From Planctomycetota bacterium (GTDB lineage Bacteria; Planctomycetota; Brocadiia; JAADGH01), in contig JAADGH010000236.1 of NCBI GenBank assembly GCA_013152475.1, forward strand, positions 1 through 32,670: a stretch of DNA of 32,670 nucleotides, given 5' to 3'. The notes under the pieces were generated by a model. That model saw only the letters and a program-made list of their open reading frames with translations. It was not told the origin of the DNA and ran no database searches. Each line of letters starts with the position of its first letter. Position 1 is the stretch's first letter. Positions 1-8,024 of this stretch are shown in pieces. A program made the translations under genes and the position numbers.

Positions 1-2
1 CC

Positions 3-797
3 GGCGGGTCCGGGGGCGGGCACATGGCGCACATGATGGCGGCCAAGTATCCCGACCTGTGGGCCGGCGTGAGCGCGTGGGTGAGCATCACCAACATCGC
101 CACGTGGCACGGCGAGAACCAGGGCTACGCCCCCGGCGTCGAGGCGTGCACCGGCGGCAAGCCCGGCGACTCGCCGGAGGTGGACTGGGAGTACTTCCGC
201 CGATCGCCCGTGAACTTCATCGCCAACGCGTTGAACCTGGCCATGGACATCCACCACGGTCGCGACGACAAGAGCGTGCCCTATCACCACAGCGTGGACT
301 CCTATAACAAGCTGAAGGAGGCCGGCTCGACGAAGGCCACACTCGACGTCTTCGACGGCGGCCACGAGTTCAAGGTGGAATCGGCCGTCGAGTGGCTGGC
401 GAAGCAGGTGAAAGATGACACGCCGCCGGCGCATCTCGACCTGACCACCGACGAGGCGAAGTCGTACTACTACGCCACCCTCGTCCCGGCCGAGGAGATG
501 AAGCCCGGCCGGTGCACGATTCGCATTCGCGAAGACAAGGAAATCGACATCACCGCCGACTCCCTCAAGGGGCTCCGCCTCGACTGGGGCGCGATGGGGG
601 TGGGTGCGAAGGAGGCGCACCTCAATGTCCGGAAGGTGACGAACCCGATGAAGCTGCATGTCGAGAACATCGCGATTGCGGAAATCGAGTGCGGCAAGAA
701 GATCGCTCGGACGTGGGAGATTGACGAGCAGGAGAAGACGCTGACCATCGACGTGGACCCGACCGTTGCGCCGGTCACGTATGTTCTAAAACAATGA
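3..797 (+). CDS. S9/prolyl-oligopeptidase-like alpha/beta hydrolase, 3' part only
   Basis: The reading frame is open to the left edge, so the N-terminus is missing. The visible part begins in the nucleophile elbow GGSGGGH (Ser codon 9-11). It continues with the Asp motif HGRDDKSVP (catalytic Asp codon 267-269) and the His motif DGGHEF (His codon 363-365), so the whole Ser-Asp-His triad is present in the usual S9/esterase order. After the triad comes a C-terminal stretch of about 130 residues, rich in predicted beta strands, that is not part of the hydrolase fold; I do not recognise it. The likely role is a peptidase or carboxylesterase. Substrate and location cannot be told without the N-terminus. 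A 43-bp gap separates it from hflK, with no clear promoter between them, so co-transcription is possible. Confidence 0.85.
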   Translation, partial: GGSGGGHMAHMMAAKYPDLWAGVSAWVSITNIATWHGENQGYAPGVEACTGGKPGDSPEVDWEYFRRSPVNFIANALNLAMDIHHGRDDKSVPYHHSVDSYNKLKEAGSTKATLDVFDGGHEFKVESAVEWLAKQVKDDTPPAHLDLTTDEAKSYYYATLVPAEEMKPGRCTIRIREDKEIDITADSLKGLRLDWGAMGVGAKEAHLNVRKVTNPMKLHVENIAIAEIECGKKIARTWEIDEQEKTLTIDVDPTVAPVTYVLKQ

Positions 798-806
798 ACT
801 GCAAAT

Positions 807-823
807 GGTTGCAACACGCAACC
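807..823 (+). other. small hairpin just upstream of the hflK ribosome binding site
   Basis: GGTTGC (807-812) and GCAACC (818-823) form a perfect 6-bp stem with a 5-nt loop, ending one base before the purine-rich ribosome binding site. It has no T tract, so it is not a classical terminator. It could shape access to the hflK start or process the message between the hydrolase and hflK. The functional meaning is inference. Confidence 0.3.
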
Positions 824-840
824 GAGAGGAGAGATGAATC

Positions 841-1824
841 ATGTTTGACGCCCGGCAATTTCGCCGACAGGCCCCGGATATATCGGTCGGCCATGCCATT
901 GCGGCGTTTGTCGCCGTGGCGGCGGTGCTGATTGTCCTGTCCGGAGCCTGGTCGTGCTTCTACACCGTCCCCGCCGATAGCGAGGCGGTGGTGCTGCGCT
1001 TCGGGAGGTACAAATCCACCCAGCCGCCGGGGCTGCACTTCAAGCTGCCCTTCGGCATCGATCGCGCCAACATTGTCGCCGTGCGCAAAGTGGAAACAGA
1101 GGAGTTCGGGCGCGAGACCCTCGTGGCAGGGACGCGCACGCAGTACCGCCGCAGGGACGAGGAGATATCCCTCATGCTCACGGGCGACCTGAACTGCGCG
1201 GTGGTGGAGTGGATCGTGCAGTACCGCATCAAGAACTCCCGTGATTATCTCTACAAGGTCAAGGATGTGCCGGACACGATCCGCGATGCGTCCGAGTCGG
1301 TCATACGCCGCCTGGTGGGCGACCGCTCCGTCGACGAGGTCATTACCTCCGGCCGGGAGGAGCTGGGCGCGGAAGCGGAGAACCAGCTCCAGAAACTTCT
1401 CGACGAATATGAATGCGGCATTGATGTCGTCGCCCTCAAGCTCCAGAACGCCACGCCGCCGGAAGCAGTAAAGGACGCGTTCGAAAACGTGAACCGCGCG
1501 AAGCAACTCAAGGACAAGGTCATCAACGAGGCCGAGGCCCAGCGAAACAAGGAGATCCCCGCGGCGCGTGGAAAACGCGATGGATTGATCAACGAGGCCG
1601 AGGGATACAAACAGAAGCTTATCAAGGAAGCCACTGGCGAGACCGCTGCTTTCCTGAAGCAATTGGCCGAATATAAAAAGGCGCCAGAGATCACCAAGGC
1701 GCGCCTGTTCCTGGAGACCATGGAAGAGATCTTCTCGAAGTCGGGGAAGAAGACCATCGTGGACAAGGAGCTGAAGGGCATCGTGCCCCTTCTCCAGCTT
1801 CGGGCGAAAGGAGGTGCAAAATGA
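841..1824 (+). CDS. hflK: HflK-like SPFH/band-7 membrane protein
   Basis: A 327-residue protein with one N-terminal membrane segment (about residues 18-40). The SPFH/band-7 domain starts at VPADSEAVVLRFG and runs to about residue 215, followed by a charged, coiled-coil-prone helix rich in Glu, Lys and Ala. HflK and HflC form a large membrane ring that encloses and modulates the FtsH protease in bacteria; that is family knowledge. The start is supported by the ribosome binding site AGAGGAGA (825-832), 8 nt before ATG. It is somewhat shorter than E. coli HflK and lacks the Gly-rich N-terminal region. The gene overlaps hflC by 4 nt (ATGA), indicating translational coupling. Confidence 0.9.
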   Translation: MFDARQFRRQAPDISVGHAIAAFVAVAAVLIVLSGAWSCFYTVPADSEAVVLRFGRYKSTQPPGLHFKLPFGIDRANIVAVRKVETEEFGRETLVAGTRTQYRRRDEEISLMLTGDLNCAVVEWIVQYRIKNSRDYLYKVKDVPDTIRDASESVIRRLVGDRSVDEVITSGREELGAEAENQLQKLLDEYECGIDVVALKLQNATPPEAVKDAFENVNRAKQLKDKVINEAEAQRNKEIPAARGKRDGLINEAEGYKQKLIKEATGETAAFLKQLAEYKKAPEITKARLFLETMEEIFSKSGKKTIVDKELKGIVPLLQLRAKGGAK

Positions 1825-2813
1825 ATTTGCGCACAGGACGCATTATCGGCGCCGTCGTTGTGGGGTTCGTCCTTATCATCGGCCTGCTTCTCTTCGCCTG
1901 CACATACACCGTATCCGAGGGAGAGCAAGTCGTCGTCACCGAATTCGGCAAGCCCGTCAAGACGGTCAAGGAGCCGGGCCTGAACTTCAAGAAACCTTTC
2001 GTCCAGGTCGTCAACCGCTTCGAGAAGCGCGTGCTCCCGTGGGACGGCGAGCCGGCGCGCATGCCGACGCGCGACAAGAAAATGATCTTCATCGACACAT
2101 GGGCCCGGTGGCGCATCGTCGCGCCCGAGAAGTTCTTCACCGCATGCACCACCATCGCGGGCGGCCAGCAGAAGCTGGACAGCCTCGTGGACAGCGCCGT
2201 ACGCGACGTGGTGGGCCGGCATCAGCTCATCGAGGTCGTGCGTTCCTCGGATCGCGAGATGTTGTATGAGCAGGAGAACATCGGGGAGACCGAGAACAAG
2301 CGCACCGTACTTGCCAAGATCAAGGTCGGACGCGAGAAGATGGAGAAGATGATCCGCGACAAGGTGGCCCTGGCCCTGAGCGAGGAATACGGGATCGAGC
2401 TCGTGGACGTCCGGATCAAGCGAATCAACTACGTGGAGACCGTGCGGACGACCGTCTATGAGCGGATGAACGCCGAGCGCAAGCGCATCGCGTCGCAGTA
2501 CGAGTCCGAGGCCGAGGAGCAGCGCGCCATCATCCAGGGCGAGACGAAGAAAGAGCTCGACATCATCGAGGGCGAAGGCTCGGAAAAGTCCAAGACGATC
2601 CGGGGCGAGGCGGACGCCGAGGCGATCCGTATCTATGGCGAGGCCCTGTCCAAAGACCCGGAGTTCTACACGTTTCTCCGGACGCTCGAGGCCTACAGGA
2701 ACTCCTTCAACAAGGAGACGGAGATCATCTTCACCACCGACAGTCCGTTTCTGAGGTTTATGGAACAGGAGCTCGACCTGAAGGGCGTCAACCCGCGGAA
2801 GGCCAAGCCGTGA
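1821..2813 (+). CDS. hflC: HflC-like SPFH/band-7 membrane protein
   Basis: A 330-residue protein with an N-terminal membrane anchor (about residues 9-31) and a band-7 domain beginning at VSEGEQVVVTEFGKPV. It ends in a long Glu/Arg/Lys-rich helix and a C-terminal region with the HflC-like run GEALSKDPEFYTFLRTLEAY. The latter closely resembles the HflC signature and separates it from generic prohibitins. The start overlaps the hflK stop (ATGA), and the ribosome binding site AAAGGAGG lies in the end of hflK. It is expected to be the stoichiometric partner of HflK in an FtsH-associated periplasm-facing complex. No ftsH is visible in the window. Confidence 0.9.
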   Translation: MNLRTGRIIGAVVVGFVLIIGLLLFACTYTVSEGEQVVVTEFGKPVKTVKEPGLNFKKPFVQVVNRFEKRVLPWDGEPARMPTRDKKMIFIDTWARWRIVAPEKFFTACTTIAGGQQKLDSLVDSAVRDVVGRHQLIEVVRSSDREMLYEQENIGETENKRTVLAKIKVGREKMEKMIRDKVALALSEEYGIELVDVRIKRINYVETVRTTVYERMNAERKRIASQYESEAEEQRAIIQGETKKELDIIEGEGSEKSKTIRGEADAEAIRIYGEALSKDPEFYTFLRTLEAYRNSFNKETEIIFTTDSPFLRFMEQELDLKGVNPRKAKP

Positions 2814-2884
2814 TCCAGCCGAGGTCGGCTTCAAGCAAGATGGACTGAATTGCGTAACGTCTCCGTCACGGGGGAAGTCGGTAT

Positions 2885-2980
2885 TGTCATGGCAAGGAGT
2901 CACGCGCTTCGCGGGACGACGAAGCAATCTGGTGGATCGACGGTGATCGAGCGTACGAGATTGCGTCGTCGCGATGACAC
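2885..2980. repeat. MITE-like palindromic repeat, copy 1
   Basis: The left end reads GTCATGGCAAGG then a GC-rich GTCACGCGC hairpin, then CGACGAAGCAATCT (2917-2930). The right end (2957-2980) is the approximate reverse complement, containing AGATTGCGTCG and CGCGATGACAC. The element is therefore about 96 bp with imperfect terminal inverted repeats. Similar GTCATTGCGAGG...GAAGCAATC elements are widespread in intergenic DNA of several environmental bacterial lineages; that is recollection. A related partial copy lies at 31551-31588, and a right-end fragment at 3085-3100. Confidence 0.7.
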
Positions 2981-2986
2981 GTTTCT

Positions 2987-3011
2987 CGTTCCGAGGCTCT
3001 GCCTCGGAACG
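2987..3011. repeat. perfect 11-bp-stem hairpin (CGTTCCGAGGC arms)
   Basis: CGTTCCGAGGC (2987-2997), loop TCT, then GCCTCGGAACG (3001-3011): a perfect palindrome with a 3-nt loop. It directly follows the preceding repeat element. Hairpins with this core are a frequent intergenic repeat in planctomycete-like and cyanobacterial genomes (recollection, not searched). It could act as a transcript 3' end for hflC or stabilise it, but there is no T tract. Confidence 0.65.
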
Positions 3012-3084
3012 GGTCATCCGTCAGGCCCCGTCTGACTCCTTTCGCAGCAAAGAGGCGGAACCGAACGGCTATGCCGTCCCGAGG

Positions 3085-3100
3085 CGCCTCGCGATGACAC
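3085..3100. repeat. fragment of the palindromic repeat right end
   Basis: CGCCTCGCGATGACAC matches the right terminus of the element at 2885-2980 (CGTCGCGATGACAC) with small differences and is preceded by a GAGGCGCCTC palindrome. It is probably a decayed second copy. Confidence 0.4.
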
Positions 3101-3137
3101 GGCAGAGGCCCTGGGGAAACTCCTCGTCCGTTTTCCA

Positions 3138-3166
3138 TTGACATTGCCCCCCTCCCTTGGTATTTC
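3138..3166 (+). promoter_or_regulatory. candidate sigma70 promoter for the 1550-residue secreted protein
   Basis: A consensus -35 TTGACA (3138-3143), a 17-bp spacer and a weak -10 TATTTC (3161-3166). It would place the transcript start near 3173, about 39 nt before the ATG at 3212. The -10 is poor, but the -35 and spacer match the better promoters elsewhere in this window. Confidence 0.45.
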
Positions 3167-3211
3167 CGTGGGCCGTGGGCGGACATAACCCTACGCCTTT
3201 GGAGGTGCTGC

Positions 3212-6200
3212 ATGAGACGGTTGTCTCTCGTCCCGGTCGTTGTTCCCGCCGTACTATTCTTCGCGATCGCAAATTCTCTCGCCGGCATCGAATCCGTCCC
3301 TCTCCAGAACCCGTCCTTCGAGGAGGGCGCGGGACCGAAGGGCGTGCCGGTGGGCTGGCGGCAGTACTCCGGCGGACCCGACACGCACATCCGCCTCATC
3401 CACGTTGCCGGCGACGGCAAGCAGGCGGTTCTCATCGAGGATGACAACATGGAAAAGGAAACGGGCCTGACCCAGACCCTCGCCGTCAAACCCGGACTCA
3501 CCTACGAGACCACCGTCAGCGTGCGGCGCGTGGAGGGCGCGTCGCCCGCCGGGGCGTACCTGCAGATGCGTTTCCTGCCGTCGAACGAATACTCCCAGAA
3601 GGCGTTGTATGCCCGAAGCGAGAGGCGCTTCACGCGCGTCAGCCTTCGCGGAACGGCGCCCCCCGACACGAAGCAGCTCGTTCTCTACCTCTACACCCAC
3701 CGCGGCCCAAGGCCGAAGGTGGTGGTCGATTGGGTCCGGGTCGTATCCGGCGTCGATCCCCCGCCGCCCCCCCCGCCGGCGCCTGTGCCGCCGGTTTACT
3801 CGAAGCTCAAGAACCTGTACATCCATACCGAACTCGTCAAGGGCGGCAAGCCGAACGCGACCATCGTCGCGCCGGCGTCCGGGAAGTACGCCGACCTCGC
3901 CAAACAGATCCAGGGGACCATTGCCCAGGCCACAGGCGTGACACTACCAATCGTCAAGGACACGGCCCCCGAGGCGGCCGTGCCGATCAAGGGCCATCTC
4001 ATCGCCCTCGGCAATCGCTCCACGAACAAGACCATCGAGAAGCTCTACAACTTCTACTACACCCTCCTCGACCTCCGCTACCCCGGCCCGGAGGGCTACG
4101 TGGTCCGGACGCTGCACAACCCCTTCGGCGACGGGCGTAATGTGGTGTTTGTGGGTGGAAGTGACGATGTGGGCGTGAAAGCGGGGACGGACGTTTTTGT
4201 GAAAAAGATTCAGGAGGCCAAACCCCGGAAGGGCGCGCTGACCCTCGGACGACTCATGGAGATTCGCCTCGGCAAGGGCATCGAAGTGCCGACGGATGTC
4301 AAGGATTTCGAGACCTGGGAAGCGTCGAGAGGATACCGCTCGACGGGCTACTTCGGCTGGAACAGCATCAGCAAGCAGATGGCCATGTACTACATGACCG
4401 GCAACGAGCACAGCGCCCGCGAGGTGATCCGCCTGGCCTTCCCGGACAAAAAGGCGCGGCAGGAAATCTCTGACATCGACGGCGAACGCATCGAGAACAA
4501 GGACGAGCCCCTCAGCGGGCCGTACCACTACAACGCTCACATGATGATCCTCTTCTGGGACCTCATCGAGGAGAGCCCCGTCTTCACCGACGAGGAGCGC
4601 CTGCGCGTGACGAACGCCTTCTCGAAGCAGCTCCTCCATCGCAAGGACGAGGGCATCTACCGCCTCACCCAGCCGCCCCGCTGCGTCGGCTCGCGGCACG
4701 GGCAGTGGTCGGCGGTGTCGCTCTACTGCCTCGGCCGCTACTTCCAGACCTATTACCCGAACCCCATCTGGAAGCACTGCGTCGAGTCGGCCAAGCTGCA
4801 CTTCGGGTCGCTGCACGACTACGCATGGGTCGGCGGGGAGAGCGACAACCTCTTCTGGTACAACACCGGCCACGCGCCCATCCTTACCTACATGCTCCTC
4901 ACCGGCGACCGGAAGCCGCTGGAGAATGGCGTGCTCCGAACGCTTCTGCGGGGGCAGGAGATCCTCTTCACCGGCAGAGAAAACGACTGGGACCTCCGGT
5001 CGGCCTCCATCGGCTTTCTCCACAAGGCCGCCTACCTCCTGCAGGACGGCCGATGGATCTGGTACCGCGAGCGCACCGGCGTCGATATGAGTATTTTCCG
5101 CCTCGGCCAGTCCTACTGGCCCGATAAAGACCTCGCGCCCACACCGCCCACCGATCTCATCGGCAAATGGAGCATCTTCCAGCTCTCCGAGCCGGCTTGG
5201 GAGGCGCGGAACAACGGCTTCCCCCTGGAGCACTCCTTCGCCTTCGGCAGCTTCCGGACGGCCCTCGATGCCTCCGGCGACTACATCCTCATCGACGGTT
5301 TCAACGGCGCGTCGCGCAACCCCTACCACTGCTTCGCGGTGCTCCGCCTGCGCATCGACGGGAACTCCCTCTTGGACGGGTATCTGAACCAGGTCCTCAC
5401 CCGCGCCGACGGCATGGTCGAACCGAAGGTGGCCATGAACGGCGCATTGCGATACCGCAACGTCATCGGCCCCACGGCCGTCTGTGTCGGCGAGGTCCCC
5501 GACGCCGCCTACTGCAACTGGCGGCGGACGCTGGTCCAGCGCACAGGGAAGTACGCCCTCTTCGTGGACGACATGACCTTCCGCACCGACAGCGACAACA
5601 TGGAGGTGCAGATCAAGTGGGAGAACTCGGGCAAGGTGCGGCGGTCCGTCCCCGCTCCCGGGGTGCTTGCGCTCCAGATCCCCGGAGGAAAAATGGGGAC
5701 AGACCGGACGGCTGGTCAGTCCCCATTTTTCGCTCTCGACGCCCAATGCACGCACAACCTGAAAACCGAGCGGCCGCTGGTCCGCCTGGAGGACTACAAC
5801 ACGTTGCTCCTGCGCAGCCCCGAGCCCGGCGGCTGGATCGAGATGCCCTTCGAGCTGAAGGAGAAGCCGCAGGGCGAGTTGTTCGTGAACTTCCTGAAAT
5901 ACAAGGACCGGGGCATCGTCCAGGTAAAGCTCGACGGCAAGCCGGTGGGCAAGCCTACCGACCTCTACGCCCCCGACGTGGCGCCGGGGCAGATCTCGCT
6001 CGGGCGCGACGTGGCGGCGGGCAAGCATGTGCTCCGCGTCGAGACGGTGGGCAGCAACCCGAACTCGGGCAGGTGCTACGTGGGCCTGGTCGGGATCAGC
6101 GTTCGGAAGGCAGAGAAAAACGGGCGGCCGCCGGCCTTCGACGTGTGCCTCTCCGATCCAGTGGCGACGACCACCACCGGCCGCGTCACAACAATGAAAT

Positions 6201-7864
6201 GGCTCGGCGGTGTGAAGAAGGAGCAGCACCGCATCTTCTTCACCGCTATCGCGCGCAATCCGCTCGACCCCAAGACCGGCGCGGCAAGCGCTCGACTGGC
6301 CGACAACGCGGCGGCCCTGGCCCTGCCGGAGGCGGCGCTGGCCGTGGCGGGCAAGTACGCCGACATCGAGGGGGAACTCGTCGTCCTTGCCGAGGGCCAT
6401 CTCTTCGGGAAGGGGCTGAGGCAGGCGGGCGGGCTCGTGCGCGCCGATGCGCCGGTTGCCATCGACTGGAACTTCGGGACGGGTGATGTGAACGTCGTTA
6501 CGGACAAGGTGACGACGATCCATCTCCTGACAGAGCCAGAGGTTACGTTGACCCTCGACCAGGGCACGCACCGCGTGCAGGGGACCAGACCGCCGGCGGC
6601 CGAGCTGGCGAAGCTGAAGGAACGCCTGACCGGCCTCCTCGCAAAGGCACGGAAAGTGCGAGTGGAACGAAGCAATGCCCTGGGCAGGAAGCAGGTCGTC
6701 GAGGCCCCGGCGATGAAGGAGGGGTTTGTCGCGAATGTGAAAGGGAAGGTGGTGGACCTCATCACGATCCCCTCGAACGGCGGCCGGCTGATCTGCGCGG
6801 CGGAGGGGAAGACGGTGCATGTGCTCTCGGCCGACGGCAAGGAAGTCCGAACCATGCAGACCGACGGCAACATCCGCATGCTGCGCTGGTGGGCGGAGCA
6901 CAAGCTGCTGCTGGCGGGCTGCGACGATGAGAAGGTGATCGCCTTCGACGAGCAGGGCAAGCGCAAATGGGTCTTCGTGTCGGAGATGGACCCGGCCGTG
7001 TTCCGCGCGGCGAAGACGTATTGGTTCAAGTCCGCCCCGGGGCACAAAGGGATCCATGGGCTTTATACTGGCGTGTTCCTCGACGGCAAGAGCCAGGCCT
7101 TCGTCGGCAGCGCGTGCACGCTGGAGATTTTGGACGAGAACGGCAAGCTCCTCCACCGCATGCCGCAGTTCTGGGGCGACGAGACGGTGTTCACGATTGT
7201 GGATGGGCCGGACGGGAGCCTGAATCTCCTCGGCGGCCGCGTCTACAGCGGCAACTACACCGTGTTGATCGTGAACAACAAGACGCTCAAGACCTCGCGC
7301 GGCTTCGTCTCCGTGCCGAAGGGCCACACCTATGTCGGCGGCTGGGCCAGCATGAACCGTGCCCATCTCTTTTACGTGGACCTCGACGGCGACGGCGTGA
7401 AGGAAGTCGTGAGCGAGATCAACGGCACGTGGAACCGCGTGTCGGTCTGGACGGCCCGGGGCAAGGCGCTCTACAACGCGCAGTTCGGCCCGGGCAGGCG
7501 CATTCGCTACAAGAACATGCGCGACCTGGACATCGCCGACCTGGACGGCGACGGGAAGAAGGAGATCCTCACGGCCACGTCAAGCGGCCTGGTCGTCGCC
7601 TTAAATCACAAATGCGAAAAAGTCTGGGCGACGAAGCTCCCCGCATCCCCGACGGTGATGAAGGTGATGGCGCCGGGCGCGAAGGCGCCGCAGGTCGTCG
7701 TCGGGTGCCAGGGCGGCAGCGTCTACGTCCTCGACGCCAAGGGCTCGATCGTCCGCACGGGCAAGATCACCGGCACCCCTACCCGCATCACCGCCCTGGA
7801 TGGCACATCCGTCCTCCTGGCGACGGACAAGGGGGAGGTGAAGAAGTTCGAGATCGGGGAGTAA
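3212..7864 (+). CDS. large secreted multidomain protein with a C-terminal beta-propeller (heparinase-like architecture suspected)
   Basis: 1550 residues. The start is fixed by ribosome binding site GGAGGT (3201-3206) 5 nt before ATG and by a signal peptide (residues 1-24, hydrophobic core ending near SLAG). Domains seen: a carbohydrate-binding-like beta-sandwich beginning PSFEEG (about 30-175); a Pro-rich linker (about 182-195); an alpha/beta region resembling the N-terminal domain of some glycosidases (about 200-345); a helix-rich segment with many Trp/Tyr/His (about 360-650), as in alpha/alpha toroid lyases or hydrolases; beta-sandwich regions (about 660-1010); and a propeller (about 1170-1550) carrying two DLDGDG calcium-type motifs (near 1389 and 1443). 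The combination suggests a polysaccharide lyase or hydrolase acting outside the cytoplasm, but I cannot assign catalytic residues. An unusual palindrome interrupts it near residue 828. Confidence 0.85.
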   Translation: MRRLSLVPVVVPAVLFFAIANSLAGIESVPLQNPSFEEGAGPKGVPVGWRQYSGGPDTHIRLIHVAGDGKQAVLIEDDNMEKETGLTQTLAVKPGLTYETTVSVRRVEGASPAGAYLQMRFLPSNEYSQKALYARSERRFTRVSLRGTAPPDTKQLVLYLYTHRGPRPKVVVDWVRVVSGVDPPPPPPPAPVPPVYSKLKNLYIHTELVKGGKPNATIVAPASGKYADLAKQIQGTIAQATGVTLPIVKDTAPEAAVPIKGHLIALGNRSTNKTIEKLYNFYYTLLDLRYPGPEGYVVRTLHNPFGDGRNVVFVGGSDDVGVKAGTDVFVKKIQEAKPRKGALTLGRLMEIRLGKGIEVPTDVKDFETWEASRGYRSTGYFGWNSISKQMAMYYMTGNEHSAREVIRLAFPDKKARQEISDIDGERIENKDEPLSGPYHYNAHMMILFWDLIEESPVFTDEERLRVTNAFSKQLLHRKDEGIYRLTQPPRCVGSRHGQWSAVSLYCLGRYFQTYYPNPIWKHCVESAKLHFGSLHDYAWVGGESDNLFWYNTGHAPILTYMLLTGDRKPLENGVLRTLLRGQEILFTGRENDWDLRSASIGFLHKAAYLLQDGRWIWYRERTGVDMSIFRLGQSYWPDKDLAPTPPTDLIGKWSIFQLSEPAWEARNNGFPLEHSFAFGSFRTALDASGDYILIDGFNGASRNPYHCFAVLRLRIDGNSLLDGYLNQVLTRADGMVEPKVAMNGALRYRNVIGPTAVCVGEVPDAAYCNWRRTLVQRTGKYALFVDDMTFRTDSDNMEVQIKWENSGKVRRSVPAPGVLALQIPGGKMGTDRTAGQSPFFALDAQCTHNLKTERPLVRLEDYNTLLLRSPEPGGWIEMPFELKEKPQGELFVNFLKYKDRGIVQVKLDGKPVGKPTDLYAPDVAPGQISLGRDVAAGKHVLRVETVGSNPNSGRCYVGLVGISVRKAEKNGRPPAFDVCLSDPVATTTTGRVTTMKWLGGVKKEQHRIFFTAIARNPLDPKTGAASARLADNAAALALPEAALAVAGKYADIEGELVVLAEGHLFGKGLRQAGGLVRADAPVAIDWNFGTGDVNVVTDKVTTIHLLTEPEVTLTLDQGTHRVQGTRPPAAELAKLKERLTGLLAKARKVRVERSNALGRKQVVEAPAMKEGFVANVKGKVVDLITIPSNGGRLICAAEGKTVHVLSADGKEVRTMQTDGNIRMLRWWAEHKLLLAGCDDEKVIAFDEQGKRKWVFVSEMDPAVFRAAKTYWFKSAPGHKGIHGLYTGVFLDGKSQAFVGSACTLEILDENGKLLHRMPQFWGDETVFTIVDGPDGSLNLLGGRVYSGNYTVLIVNNKTLKTSRGFVSVPKGHTYVGGWASMNRAHLFYVDLDGDGVKEVVSEINGTWNRVSVWTARGKALYNAQFGPGRRIRYKNMRDLDIADLDGDGKKEILTATSSGLVVALNHKCEKVWATKLPASPTVMKVMAPGAKAPQVVVGCQGGSVYVLDAKGSIVRTGKITGTPTRITALDGTSVLLATDKGEVKKFEIGE
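5688..5731. repeat. 44-bp palindromic repeat inside a coding sequence
   Basis: The arms are GAAAAATGGGGACAGACC (5688-5705) and GGTCAGTCCCCATTTTTC (5714-5731). They are complementary at 17 of 18 positions around an 8-nt loop. The A/T-rich ends with GGGGACAGAC cores resemble mobile REP-type palindromes mobilised by Y1/REP-associated transposases (recollection). It is read through in frame as about 15 residues (from GKMGTDR to SPFFAL) of the 1550-residue protein. No transposase is nearby. Confidence 0.75.
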
Positions 7865-7898
7865 TGCAGGGCGGGGCATCGATCCGACGTCTTCTAAT

Positions 7899-7948
7899 GT
7901 AGAAGAGCCTTCCAGGCTCTTCATGAAGCGGCAAGATGCCGCTTCCAC
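7899..7948. repeat. double-hairpin intergenic repeat, copy A
   Basis: A 50-bp unit starting GTAGAAGAGCC. It contains two adjacent hairpins: AAGAGCCT/AGGCTCTT with loop TCC, and GAAGCGGCA/TGCCGCTTC with loop AGA. It lies between two convergent genes (stops at 7864 and 8025), where a bidirectional transcript end would be expected. A second copy is at 26615-26663. Confidence 0.8.
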
Positions 7949-8024
7949 TTTCCATCTCGTCCCCGGACTCCGCCTGGGGACGGCATCTGAGCAAGCGAGA
8001 CGCCGATAGGGTGCGTTGCGGTCT

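Larger units (their letters stand above)
2814..3211. other. 398-bp non-coding spacer holding palindromic repeats and a candidate promoter
   Basis: No credible gene is present; the short ORFs here are translations of repeats. The spacer contains an inverted-repeat element (2885-2980), a separate perfect hairpin (2987-3011), a fragment resembling the right end of the first element (3085-3100), and a candidate sigma70 promoter (3138-3166). These are listed separately. Confidence 0.7.

Noticed and set aside
1251..3017. A long minus-strand frame across hflK and hflC
   Set aside because: It is antisense to two recognised SPFH proteins and ends in the repeat spacer.
2850..3035. A 61-codon frame in the spacer after hflC
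   Set aside because: It is the translation of two palindromic repeats, with no ribosome binding site.
3944..7366. A 1140-codon open frame on the minus strand opposite the 1550-residue protein
   Set aside because: Composition is dominated by His, Arg, Val and Ala as in antisense shadows; there are no domains, and the plus frame has a ribosome binding site, signal peptide and domains.
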